DNA of 14,995 bases from Gammaproteobacteria bacterium (GTDB lineage Bacteria; Pseudomonadota; Gammaproteobacteria; Natronospirales; REEB76). Below the pieces are notes generated by a model that saw only the letters and a list, made by a program, of their open reading frames with translations, was not told the DNA's origin and did not search any database. The stretch spans positions 1 through 14,995 of the forward strand of contig JAGWNO010000029.1 in assembly GCA_028871235.1 (NCBI GenBank). The letters run 5' to 3'. The translations under genes and the position numbers were made by a program. Position 1 is the stretch's first letter. Every line of letters starts with the position of its first letter. Below, piece by piece: positions 6,772 to 14,251 of this stretch.

Positions 6772-7185
6772 TCAGCGGATAAAATAGCCAGCCGCTCGCC
6801 AATGACTCCCCACCCGCTCCATGGTGATGGTCTCCACCGCGCCCGGCTTGTTGGCAAAATCTGCGTTCTCCTCGATTACCCAGTAGCGGCCAGCCGGTGC
6901 CCCGGGCAGGCGGGTGAAATACCTGGCGTCCGACAGACTGCGTTTGAGCAGCTTGCCGAACGGCTCACGGGCGGCTCTCAGCTTCTCTGCCCATTGCTGT
7001 TCACTGACCGCCCGCTGGAACAGCGGTGCGGCCTGTTGCCAGCTTGCGGCATACTGCCTGGCATCAACCAGCCGCAGCCACGCGGCCGCTGCTCTCACGG
7101 CCGTGCCGCTGTCCGGCGCCTTGGCCGCGTGCGCCATCAGCCCGACACACAGGAGTCCGGTGACCAACAGTATCCGTTTCAACAT
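6772..7185 (-). CDS. DUF4019 family exported protein
   Basis: This 137-residue protein of unknown function is exported. A signal peptide, MLKRILLVTGLLCVGLMAHA, ends at a likely cleavage site AHA-AK. The mature part has the DUF4019 pattern: AWLRLVDARQYAASWQQAA (about residues 35-53), then FQRAVSEQQWAEKLRAAREPFG, and the end ENADFANKPGAVETIT followed by GYFIR. Family members are about 130-150 residues, so it is complete. I chose the ATG at 7185 because it puts the basic residues next to the hydrophobic core. A GTG at 7197 (MSVV...) is also in frame, but neither has a strong ribosome site. It is transcribed toward fadE and divergent from the DUF4286-DUF3667 gene, with a good promoter at 7218-7246. 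The function is unknown for the family. Confidence 0.88.
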   Translation of the reverse strand: MLKRILLVTGLLCVGLMAHAAKAPDSGTAVRAAAAWLRLVDARQYAASWQQAAPLFQRAVSEQQWAEKLRAAREPFGKLLKRSLSDARYFTRLPGAPAGRYWVIEENADFANKPGAVETITMERVGSHWRAAGYFIR

Positions 7186-7217
7186 GACCACGCTCACTTC
7201 AAGAGGGGTTTATGGGA

Positions 7218-7246
7218 AGATTAAGACCGGTCCGGCAGCCAGTCAA
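7218..7246 (-). promoter_or_regulatory. sigma-70-like promoter of the DUF4019 gene
   Basis: On the minus strand TTGACT (7246-7241) and TAATCT (7223-7218) are separated by 17 bp, matching consensus at five of six and four of six positions. Transcription would begin near 7211, only about 25 nt before the ATG at 7185. It overlaps the upstream region of the divergent gene starting at 7281. Confidence 0.6.
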
Positions 7247-7280
7247 TTTTCGGTGAAGCACTCTCTTTCCGGGGACCCGC

Positions 7281-8618
7281 ATGGCTGACGATGCAGTGAT
7301 CTACGAAGTCACGCTGGATGTGGATGCCGGCGGCGCCGCGGAATTCGATGTCTGGCTCAAACAGCATGTGCAAGCGATGCTGCGGCTGCCTGGCTTCCGC
7401 ACGGCGGATATCCTGTCGCCGCAAGCCGGACCGGCTGCCGCGGATGCCGGCGTCACGAGACGGGTGGTGCAGTACACGCTCGCCAGCCAGGCGGATCTCG
7501 ATCATTACCTTCGGGAGCACGCTCCGCGCATGCGCGCCGAAGCGGTGGCGCGCTTTGGCGACCGTTTGCGTACCAGCCGTCGGGTCTTGGATTTACACGG
7601 CACGGAATTAGCGGATACTAGCATCAAGAATCCGGCGATCGCCACGGCCGAACCCGTGTCCTTGCGCTGTCTCAACTGTGGAGCACCGCTTACCGGAAAA
7701 TTTTGTGCCAATTGCGGCCAACAAAGCCATACTTACGCTGCGCCCCTGTGGAGCGTCATCGAAGATTTCTTCGGCAACCATTTCGGCTTCGACACCAAAT
7801 TTTTCCACAGCATCCTGCCGCTGCTGTTCCGCCCGGGATTCCTGTCGCGCGAATACTCCGCCGGACACCGGGTGCGCTATATCAATCCGCTGCGTCTGTA
7901 CATCTTCAGCAGCATCATGCTGTTTTTCATCGCCTGGACAGTCGCATCCCCGCAAATAGCGAGATTCAGCGATACGAACTGTCTTGGTTACAGGAACTGT
8001 AACGTAAACAGCAAGTTATCCTCATCCGATCAGCAGAACCTACGCACCAATCCCACTCTGTCGGACAAACAAAAGCAACCAATCGCGAGCGGCACACAAA
8101 ACAAAAAAGAAGCTGATGTCGCAGCCATTGAAGCACAAAATGACTCAATGTCGGGCGAGATGTTCGGCAAGAAATTTACCATGTCGAAGACCGAATTCAA
8201 GACTCGGCTTATCCATGACTTCGAAACCTATCTGCCCAAGATGATGTTCGTGTTTTTGCCGCTGGTGGCGCTGCTGCTGAAGCTGTTCTACATACGCTCG
8301 AAACGCTACTACATGGAACACCTGATATTCACCCTGCATAATCACGCCTTCGTGTACACGGCCATGATCTTCATCCTGCTGGCCGGGATGTTGGGCGCCC
8401 ATTTCACGTGGCTGGCGGTGCCGGCACGCTATTTCAAGGACCTGGTCGGTTGGTACATCGTGGTTTATATCTTCCTCGCCATGCTGTTCTATTACCGCCA
8501 GTCCTTCATCAAGACCCTGGTCAAGTTCCTGCTGCTCGGCTTCATCTATTGGCTCACGCTCATAATGACGTTTGTACTGGGCATCGTCCTGATTTTTACC
8601 GAGGTGCTGGCAGTTTAG
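7281..8618 (+). CDS. DUF4286-DUF3667 fusion membrane protein with zinc ribbon
   Basis: This 445-residue protein joins two domains of unknown function. Residues 4-106 look like DUF4286, a ferredoxin-like alpha/beta fold: VIYEVTLDVD, then the helix EFDVWLKQHV, then VVQYTLASQADLDHYL. Residues 128-149 form a zinc ribbon with four cysteines (C130, C133, C142, C145; LRCLNCGAPLTGKFCANCGQ). That ribbon is the signature of DUF3667, which continues with LRPGFLS-type residues and helix-rich membrane segments near 205-221, 321-338, 350-376, 388-406 and 414-440. A polar loop of about 100 residues (222-320) separates the first and second membrane segments and has low GC content (7960-8150). GGGGA (7268-7272) precedes the ATG at 7281. 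No stop or plausible second start separates the domains, so the fusion looks genuine. Function unknown. Its stop overlaps the stop of the convergent cyclase gene. Confidence 0.85.
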   Translation: MADDAVIYEVTLDVDAGGAAEFDVWLKQHVQAMLRLPGFRTADILSPQAGPAAADAGVTRRVVQYTLASQADLDHYLREHAPRMRAEAVARFGDRLRTSRRVLDLHGTELADTSIKNPAIATAEPVSLRCLNCGAPLTGKFCANCGQQSHTYAAPLWSVIEDFFGNHFGFDTKFFHSILPLLFRPGFLSREYSAGHRVRYINPLRLYIFSSIMLFFIAWTVASPQIARFSDTNCLGYRNCNVNSKLSSSDQQNLRTNPTLSDKQKQPIASGTQNKKEADVAAIEAQNDSMSGEMFGKKFTMSKTEFKTRLIHDFETYLPKMMFVFLPLVALLLKLFYIRSKRYYMEHLIFTLHNHAFVYTAMIFILLAGMLGAHFTWLAVPARYFKDLVGWYIVVYIFLAMLFYYRQSFIKTLVKFLLLGFIYWLTLIMTFVLGIVLIFTEVLAV

Positions 8619-10489
8619 GCGCACACCTGATTGCGGCCGGAATGTTTGGCTTCGTAAAGACGCTCGTCGGCGGCGGCAATAAGCTGATCCACGTCGTAAC
8701 CGGGTGGAGCGGCCGCGACGCCGAAACTTATGTTGACCCGTAATCCGGCCTGAATTTTGTCCCAGTCGTAACCTTCCACCTGTTGGCGAATCTTCTCGCA
8801 TACGCTGGCGGCGTTCTCCAGCGAGGTTTCCGGGAAGCACAACAGGAACTCCTCGCCACCGTAACGGGCGATGATGTCAACGGAGCGTGACTGCCTGCGC
8901 AATATATCGGCCAATGCCCTCAATACGTCATCCCCCACCATATGTGAATAGCGGTCATTGACCACCTTGAAATGATCGATGTCGCCCATGGCGAGGGCGA
9001 TATGACGATTGTAACGTTCCGCACGTTTCACCTCGAAACCCAGGCGGCGGTCCAGAAAGCGGCGGTTGTACAGACCGGTGAGCCCGTCCTCCTCCGTTTG
9101 ACGTTCCAGTTCCGATGTCTGCTGCTGTAGTTTGAGGAGCAATTCTTCCTTCTCGTGGTTGGTATTGCGCAACGAATCCGTGAGGGCATGCAACTCATCC
9201 TTCTGCAGCGCCAATGCGCGAGTACGTTCCACCACCCGCCGTTCCAGTTCATTGCGGTTTTGATCAAGCTCCTCAAACAGACGTGCATTGGCTATGGCCA
9301 CCGCCACCTGGCCTGCAAATGTCACCATCAGGTCCACATGGGGCTTGCTGAATTTGTCCGGCGTATAGCCCTGAACACTGATGACGCCAAGTACATTGTT
9401 ACGGTAGGTCACTGGCACGGTGATCAGTGATTTAGTCTGCGGCGTATCACCGATATTGATCATGATGCGCTTGAAATTGCTGTCATCCTTGTCCCAATCC
9501 TTGATGAATACCGGTTTGTTATTGGTTATGACCCAGCCCATGAGACCCTCGCCCACTTTCTGCCGTCGTTGCGGCTGCCGCCCCTGACGGTTGTGGTGCA
9601 GACGGATGTCAATTTCACCGCTGGTCTCGTCGTACAAGGCCAACATGAAGGAGTCGAATTCCAGCAGGTTACGACTTTCCCGGAAAATGAGATCCACCAG
9701 TTCATCCAGCACCAGCAAACTGCTGACGGCCCGGCCGACCCGGTTGACCGCCACCAGCTCGTCCACTTTCACCTCCAGGGCACGGCGCGTGTCGGCAAAG
9801 TTTTTTACTACCAGGATAACGAGTAACAAGACAGTGAGGTAAAGCAGGAAGATCGATGTTGCCAGACGATTGTAGGTTATGGCGGTGAATACTGCTGCAG
9901 GAACCGCAGCCAGTTCCACAATGGTGCTGAACAGATTGAACGACTTGCCCCAATCGTAATTCTCGAACCACGCGAACAGCGCGACCAGCATCTCATTGGT
10001 GAGCTGCATGAATAGTGCGAGGATGATGATCAGCAGCGCATCGTGTGGGTTCAATTGCAGCAGCGGCACGGTGCCGTTGAAATATTCGTAGATCCCGCCA
10101 GTCATCAGGACGATGATGATGATCATTCCGGAGTTGTTCAGTGCCCGGACGATGGACAGCCGCAGGTCTTGATACCGTGCATCACCACGTGGCAGGAGCG
10201 ACCAAATGAGCAGGGCGATGCCGCTGATCCAGGCGGCCTGCAGCGTGCCGAATATCAGGATGCTCGCGAACTGCACTACCCGGTCGAGGGACACGTAACC
10301 CACGTGCGGCGCGGGAAAACCGAATACCGATACCAGGATGCCGCACAGGATAAAGCCCGCGAACGCAGGTACATTGGGAATCTGCAGCCCGGTACGAACG
10401 GACAGCACGATGAGTAACGCGAATGCGGTTACCGCGAGCGTGCTCGCATATATCAGGGATATATGCGGCGTATTTTTTATATTAAACAT
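8615..10489 (-). CDS. membrane-bound GAF-GGDEF diguanylate cyclase
   Basis: This 624-residue enzyme makes the second messenger c-di-GMP from two GTP. Residues 10-230 hold about seven to eight hydrophobic segments, an integral membrane sensor that I cannot assign to a named MASE family. A GAF domain follows (about 248-405), then a coiled coil (about 405-465; ELERRVVERTRALALQKDEL), and a GGDEF domain to the end. The active site is intact: RYGGEEF with GGEEF at 544-548, plus the metal and nucleotide segments DGLTGLYNRR and GDIDHFKVVND. The product-inhibition site RSVD (535-538) lies exactly five residues before the GGEEF, so feedback control is expected. The ATG at 10487-10489 follows AGGAAC. 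No EAL or HD-GYP domain is present. The signals sensed are unknown. The gene is divergent from the DUF4136 lipoprotein and overlaps the preceding convergent gene by 4 bp. Confidence 0.95.
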   Translation of the reverse strand: MFNIKNTPHISLIYASTLAVTAFALLIVLSVRTGLQIPNVPAFAGFILCGILVSVFGFPAPHVGYVSLDRVVQFASILIFGTLQAAWISGIALLIWSLLPRGDARYQDLRLSIVRALNNSGMIIIIVLMTGGIYEYFNGTVPLLQLNPHDALLIIILALFMQLTNEMLVALFAWFENYDWGKSFNLFSTIVELAAVPAAVFTAITYNRLATSIFLLYLTVLLLVILVVKNFADTRRALEVKVDELVAVNRVGRAVSSLLVLDELVDLIFRESRNLLEFDSFMLALYDETSGEIDIRLHHNRQGRQPQRRQKVGEGLMGWVITNNKPVFIKDWDKDDSNFKRIMINIGDTPQTKSLITVPVTYRNNVLGVISVQGYTPDKFSKPHVDLMVTFAGQVAVAIANARLFEELDQNRNELERRVVERTRALALQKDELHALTDSLRNTNHEKEELLLKLQQQTSELERQTEEDGLTGLYNRRFLDRRLGFEVKRAERYNRHIALAMGDIDHFKVVNDRYSHMVGDDVLRALADILRRQSRSVDIIARYGGEEFLLCFPETSLENAASVCEKIRQQVEGYDWDKIQAGLRVNISFGVAAAPPGYDVDQLIAAADERLYEAKHSGRNQVCA

Positions 10490-10666
10490 GATGTTCCTGC
10501 ATTAATGCCGAGCAACTCTTATACGCGGCCACTCATTAATACACATCCAAATGCTTAGACAAGTTATACTTTGTGTACAAAATACATGAGGCAGCGGGAA
10601 CTGCCGTGCTAGACTGACAGCCTAAGCCAGCAGAAACACCGGATTCCTGCCCAGGAAAAAGCATAT
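10490..10666. promoter_or_regulatory. divergent intergenic region between cyclase and lipoprotein genes
   Basis: This 177-bp AT-rich spacer must hold both promoters. For the plus strand TATACT (10565-10570) is a fair -10 with a poor -35. A small hairpin in the resulting leader pairs GGCAG (10590-10594) with CTGCC (10601-10605). For the minus strand TTGTCT (10562-10557) lies 15-16 bp before TATTAA or ATTAAT (10541-10535). TTTGTGTACAAA (10570-10581) is an imperfect palindrome that could bind a regulator. All these calls are tentative. Confidence 0.35.
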
Positions 10667-11227
10667 ATGAAAGCCCTGATGAAACTGCTGCTGATGGCCG
10701 TCGCCCTGCTGCTGGTGGGCTGCGCACCCCGGGTGATGGTGGAGCACGACAGCAGCGCCCCGTTCAGCGACTATCATAGTTTCGCCTGGGTGAGTCCGCC
10801 CGTGGGCCCGGTGAAGGATCCAATCCTCGACAGCCAGATCCTCGATGACCGGGTGAAACACGCTGTCATCGCCGATCTCAATGCCCGCGGTTACGTGGAA
10901 ACCGCACCGGACAAGTCACCGGATTTCATCGTCACCTACCACACCGTGAGCAAACAGAAACTGGAGAGCAGCGGTGCCAGTTTCAGCTTCGGCTTCGTGG
11001 ACGCCTTCCCGAGCGGTTTCGGCAGCGTCATTGTGCCGGTGGGCAACAACGTAGAATCCCGCGAACAGGGCACGCTCATGCTGGATGTACTGGATGGCCA
11101 CAACAAGCGGCTGGTGTGGCGCGGCTGGACCCGGGACTGGGTGAGCCAGGATAACTATTCCGAGAAAGCCGTCAGCCAAGCTGTCCAGGATATCCTCGCC
11201 AGATTCCCGCCCAAACCCGCGTCGTGA
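10667..11227 (+). CDS. DUF4136 family outer-membrane lipoprotein
   Basis: This 186-residue lipoprotein begins with a short signal peptide and lipobox LVGC at residues 16-19. Residue +2 after the cysteine is Ala, so the Lol system should carry it to the outer membrane. The mature protein fits DUF4136: the early motif YHSFAWVSP, a helix LDSQILDDRVKHAVIADLNARGY, the strand PDFIVTYHT, and the end EKAVSQAVQDILARFPP. Length is normal for the family, and AGGAAA sits upstream of the ATG at 10667. The role of DUF4136 is unknown. The gene stands alone between a divergent cyclase gene and a possible minus-strand fragment, so its context gives no strong clue. Confidence 0.92.
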   Translation: MKALMKLLLMAVALLLVGCAPRVMVEHDSSAPFSDYHSFAWVSPPVGPVKDPILDSQILDDRVKHAVIADLNARGYVETAPDKSPDFIVTYHTVSKQKLESSGASFSFGFVDAFPSGFGSVIVPVGNNVESREQGTLMLDVLDGHNKRLVWRGWTRDWVSQDNYSEKAVSQAVQDILARFPPKPAS

Positions 11228-11245
11228 GCCGCGCTGCGCAAATAT

Positions 11246-11419
11246 TCACTGATTTAAAAGAAACTCGATGTCGCCTGGGCGGCCGCCAAAGACATAGTCT
11301 TCCAGGTTTATAGGCGTACCCGGGCCGTGCTCGTGCAAAGCGGTAATTTCTTCGGCCTGAACGCGGTTCGTGACCCGCTGATATATCCCCCGTGCGCCTT
11401 CAGACGCGTTTGTAATAAA
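11246..11419 (-). pseudogene. unannotated 57-codon reading frame, possible gene remnant or small protein
   Basis: The minus strand is open from 11419 to a TGA at 11248-11246, in a region otherwise without a gene. The translation looks protein-like: GIYQRVTNRVQAEEITAL in the first half, then HGPGTPINLEDYVFGGRPG and a last segment DIEFLLNQ. It has no ATG or GTG and its only TTG comes halfway, so it lacks a usable start unless translation begins elsewhere. A run of five G at 11382-11386 offers a place where a frameshift could join it to another minus-strand frame with an ATG (RDLLQTRLKAHG in that frame). It may therefore be the C-terminal remnant of a decayed gene, a frameshifted small gene, or chance. 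I do not recognise the family. Confidence 0.35.
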
Positions 11420-11458
11420 TCACGCTGCTGACGACCGCACACGCGAGCTGCGACGCAC

Positions 11459-12619
11459 ATGACTAACCGCCTGATCGCACATGTGGACATGGATGCCTTC
11501 TACGCATCCGTGGAACAGCACGATCATCCCGAGCTCAGAGGCCGGCCGGTCATTGTCGGCGGGACGCGCCGGCGCGGCGTGGTATGCGCCGCCAGTTACG
11601 AAGCACGGGTATTCGGGGTGCGCTCCGCCATGCCCATGTACGAAGCACATCGCCGCTGCCGGGACGGCATCTTTCTGCCGGTACGCATGGCGCGCTACCG
11701 GGAGGTATCTTCCGAAGTGTTCCGCTGTTTCGCGGAATTCACTCCGCTGATCGAAGGCCTGTCACTGGACGAAGCCTTCCTGGATCTCACCGGCACGCCC
11801 GCATCGTCAGATGCGCTGGCACTGGGGCGCGGTATCAAGGCATGCATCCTCAGCCGTACCGGCCTCATCGCCTCTGTCGGTCTCGGTACCAACAAGCTGC
11901 TGGCCAAGCTGGCCTCGGAAAGATCCAAACCTGACGGCCTGCTGCATATCCCCATGGAGCACGCCGCGACCATACTCGACCCGCTGCCGGTCACGGCTAT
12001 CTGGGGCATCGGGCCGCGCAGCGGCGCGCATCTTGAACAGGCCGGCATCAGGACGGTGCGTGAATTGCGGCTGGCACCGGAGCCACTGCTCGCGGCGCTG
12101 TTCGGCAATCAGGCACGTTTTTTCAAGTCGCTGGCCGAAGGCCGCGACGAACGCCCCGTGGGGGGCGATACGTGCGAGCGTTCTATAAGCCACGAGACCA
12201 CCTTCGAACGGGACCTGAGCGATTGGCACCCGCTGGTGCGTGAACTGCGGCCGCTAACCGAGGGCCTGTGCAGGAGTCTGCGCCGCCACGATCTCCGCCC
12301 GCACACGCTGGTGCTCAAACTGCGCACCGCGGATTTCCGGCGCCACACGCGCCAGCGGCGATTCGCGCCAGCGGACAACACCTTTGCCGTACTCTGGCCA
12401 CTCGCCGAAACATTGTTACGCGACTGGCTGCGGGAGCAGCCCGGCCTGCCGCTGCGTCTCATCGGCGTGGCGGCGCGGGACTTCGCCAGTACCGGGCAGC
12501 TGCCGCTATTCGGCGACGCATACGCCCGGGAGCAGCGATTGGAATCGGCGGTGGACACGGTCCGGGAGCGATACGGCGCAACCGCAATCACCCGCGGCAT
12601 GCCGGCGCGCATGGAATAG
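11459..12619 (+). CDS. dinB: DNA polymerase IV (Y-family)
   Basis: Translesion polymerase of 386 residues that copies damaged DNA with low fidelity in the cytoplasm. The palm residues are intact: HVDMDAFYASVE with catalytic Asp10 and the aromatic steric gate at Tyr15, and LSLDEAFLD with Asp104-Glu105. A helix-hairpin-helix region (PVTAIWGIGPRSGAHLEQAG) and the little-finger domain follow. A beta-clamp binding motif QLPLF is at residues 347-351, unusually not at the very end but followed by a 35-residue tail with VRERYG, as in many longer DinB proteins. The ATG at 11459 puts the first strand at the N-terminus. I saw no canonical LexA box (CTGT-N8-ACAG) in 11228-11458, so control may not be by SOS here. 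It is followed after 16 bp by gspA and may share its transcript. Confidence 0.95.
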   Translation: MTNRLIAHVDMDAFYASVEQHDHPELRGRPVIVGGTRRRGVVCAASYEARVFGVRSAMPMYEAHRRCRDGIFLPVRMARYREVSSEVFRCFAEFTPLIEGLSLDEAFLDLTGTPASSDALALGRGIKACILSRTGLIASVGLGTNKLLAKLASERSKPDGLLHIPMEHAATILDPLPVTAIWGIGPRSGAHLEQAGIRTVRELRLAPEPLLAALFGNQARFFKSLAEGRDERPVGGDTCERSISHETTFERDLSDWHPLVRELRPLTEGLCRSLRRHDLRPHTLVLKLRTADFRRHTRQRRFAPADNTFAVLWPLAETLLRDWLREQPGLPLRLIGVAARDFASTGQLPLFGDAYAREQRLESAVDTVRERYGATAITRGMPARME

Positions 12620-12635
12620 GGCATCATTGGCATCC

Positions 12636-14249
12636 ATGTACGCGAATTATTTCGGCCTCAGCGAAAATCCGTTTTCCATCACACCGGATCCGCGTTATCT
12701 GTTCCTCTCGAACAGGCACACGGAGGCACTCGCTCACCTCCTATATGGCGTCACCGAGAGCGGCGGCTTCATCCAGTTGACCGGTGAAGTCGGCACCGGC
12801 AAGACCACGCTGGTGCGCAGCCTGCTTGAGAAACTGCCTGACCATGTGGACGCGGCACTCATCATCAATCCGCGTCTCAGCATTCCGGAATTCCTGCGTG
12901 CTATCTGCCGCGAACTGCACATTCCCTGCAATTCCGGGCAGACTCCCCAAGAAATCATCGATGCGCTCAACGCCCGCCTGCTGGAAGCGCATGCCCAGGG
13001 CCGGCGCGTGGTGCTGATAATGGATGAGGCTCAGGCGTTATCCACCGAGGTGCTGGAGCAGCTGCGACTGCTCACCAACCTGGAGACCCACAGGCAAAAA
13101 CTGCTGCAGATCATCCTGGTGGGTCAACCGGAACTGCGCGAGCTGCTGACTCGCCTGAACCTGCGCCAGTTGGCACAGCGCATCACCGGCCGTTATCACC
13201 TGCAGCCGCTGTCAGCACGGGAGACTGCCGCCTACGTGCATCATCGACTCGGCATCGCCGGCGCGGCGGCGCCGATATTCACCGTTGCCGCCCTGCGCAC
13301 TGTGCAGCGCGTGACCAAGGGGATTCCACGGCTGATCAACGTCATCTGCGATCGCGCGCTGCTCGGCGCCTACACCAAAGAAGTGCGCCAGGTGGATACC
13401 GGCCTGGTGCGGCGTGCCGCCCGTGAAGTGCTGGGTGGCGAATACCGCGGGCGCAACCGCACGCTGCTGGCATGGCTGAGCGCCGGCGCGGTACTGCTGC
13501 TGGCCGTGGTAATGCTGCTGAGCTCCACCGGACGCATCAGCGGCTTCACGACGGCAAAAAAATCAATCGCAGTCGCCAAGCCGGCGCAACCCGCGGCTGC
13601 CGTCCCGGTTGCAGTAACCCCGGCAATCACCGCCAGCAACTGGCTGAACGACGCCGCGCACCCCACCGACACGGACACAGCGTTCGCCACACTGTTCTCC
13701 CTGTGGGGCGCCCGCTACACGCCCGCGGGCGCCGGCAGCGGCTGTCGCGAAGCGCAACAGGCTGGCCTGCGCTGCCTGTATCGAAAAGGCACTTGGAACA
13801 ATCTGCGCAGTTTCGACCGCCCGGCCATCATCACCCTGAGTGATGCGCAAGGCGTCCTGCACCAAGTGGTGGTGACGGCGTTGCAGGGTGAGCGTGTCAC
13901 GCTGCGCGCCGGGGGCGCCAGCATGAGTTTCCCCATCACCGAGCTGGAACCGCTGTGGTACGGCGAATACCTGCTGCTGTGGCGGCCCAATCCCAATGCG
14001 CCCACGCCACTCAAGCCAGGCATGGTGGGCACCGCCGTCGCCTGGCTGCGTGCCCGGCTCGCCACTCTCCAGCACACCCGGGATTCCGGCGGCGCCACCT
14101 ACGATGCCGATCTCAGCGCCGCGGTCAGGCAATTCCAGGCCAGGCAGCACCTCACTGTGGACGGTATCGCCGGCGAAGAGACGCTTATCCATCTCGACAC
14201 AGAGTTGCACGTGGCCGGCACACCCTATCTGGCACCGCCCGGGAGCTGA
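12636..14249 (+). CDS. gspA: type II secretion accessory ATPase GspA (ExeA)
   Basis: GspA with GspB forms an inner-membrane complex that binds peptidoglycan and helps the type II secretin assemble in the outer membrane (known from Aeromonas ExeAB). The 537 residues hold an N-terminal cytoplasmic AAA domain beginning NYFGLSENPFSITPDPRYLF, with Walker A GEVGTGKT at 50-57 and Walker B VVLIMDEAQ ending near 133. One membrane helix lies at about 277-297, followed by an Ala/Pro linker. The periplasmic part has a degenerate peptidase-C39-like domain (about 345-450) and a peptidoglycan-binding domain at about 459-522 (RQFQARQHLTVDGIAG). Cys370, Cys380 and His409 are present, but an active protease is not implied. 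I chose the ATG at 12636 because the family motif starts there; a longer in-frame start would lie inside dinB. The ribosome site is weak. gspB follows after 2 bp. Confidence 0.95.
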   Translation: MYANYFGLSENPFSITPDPRYLFLSNRHTEALAHLLYGVTESGGFIQLTGEVGTGKTTLVRSLLEKLPDHVDAALIINPRLSIPEFLRAICRELHIPCNSGQTPQEIIDALNARLLEAHAQGRRVVLIMDEAQALSTEVLEQLRLLTNLETHRQKLLQIILVGQPELRELLTRLNLRQLAQRITGRYHLQPLSARETAAYVHHRLGIAGAAAPIFTVAALRTVQRVTKGIPRLINVICDRALLGAYTKEVRQVDTGLVRRAAREVLGGEYRGRNRTLLAWLSAGAVLLLAVVMLLSSTGRISGFTTAKKSIAVAKPAQPAAAVPVAVTPAITASNWLNDAAHPTDTDTAFATLFSLWGARYTPAGAGSGCREAQQAGLRCLYRKGTWNNLRSFDRPAIITLSDAQGVLHQVVVTALQGERVTLRAGGASMSFPITELEPLWYGEYLLLWRPNPNAPTPLKPGMVGTAVAWLRARLATLQHTRDSGGATYDADLSAAVRQFQARQHLTVDGIAGEETLIHLDTELHVAGTPYLAPPGS

Positions 14250-14251
14250 GC

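Noticed and set aside
11228..11458. LexA box upstream of dinB
   Set aside because: I searched for CTGT-N8-ACAG and close variants and found none, so no SOS operator is reported.
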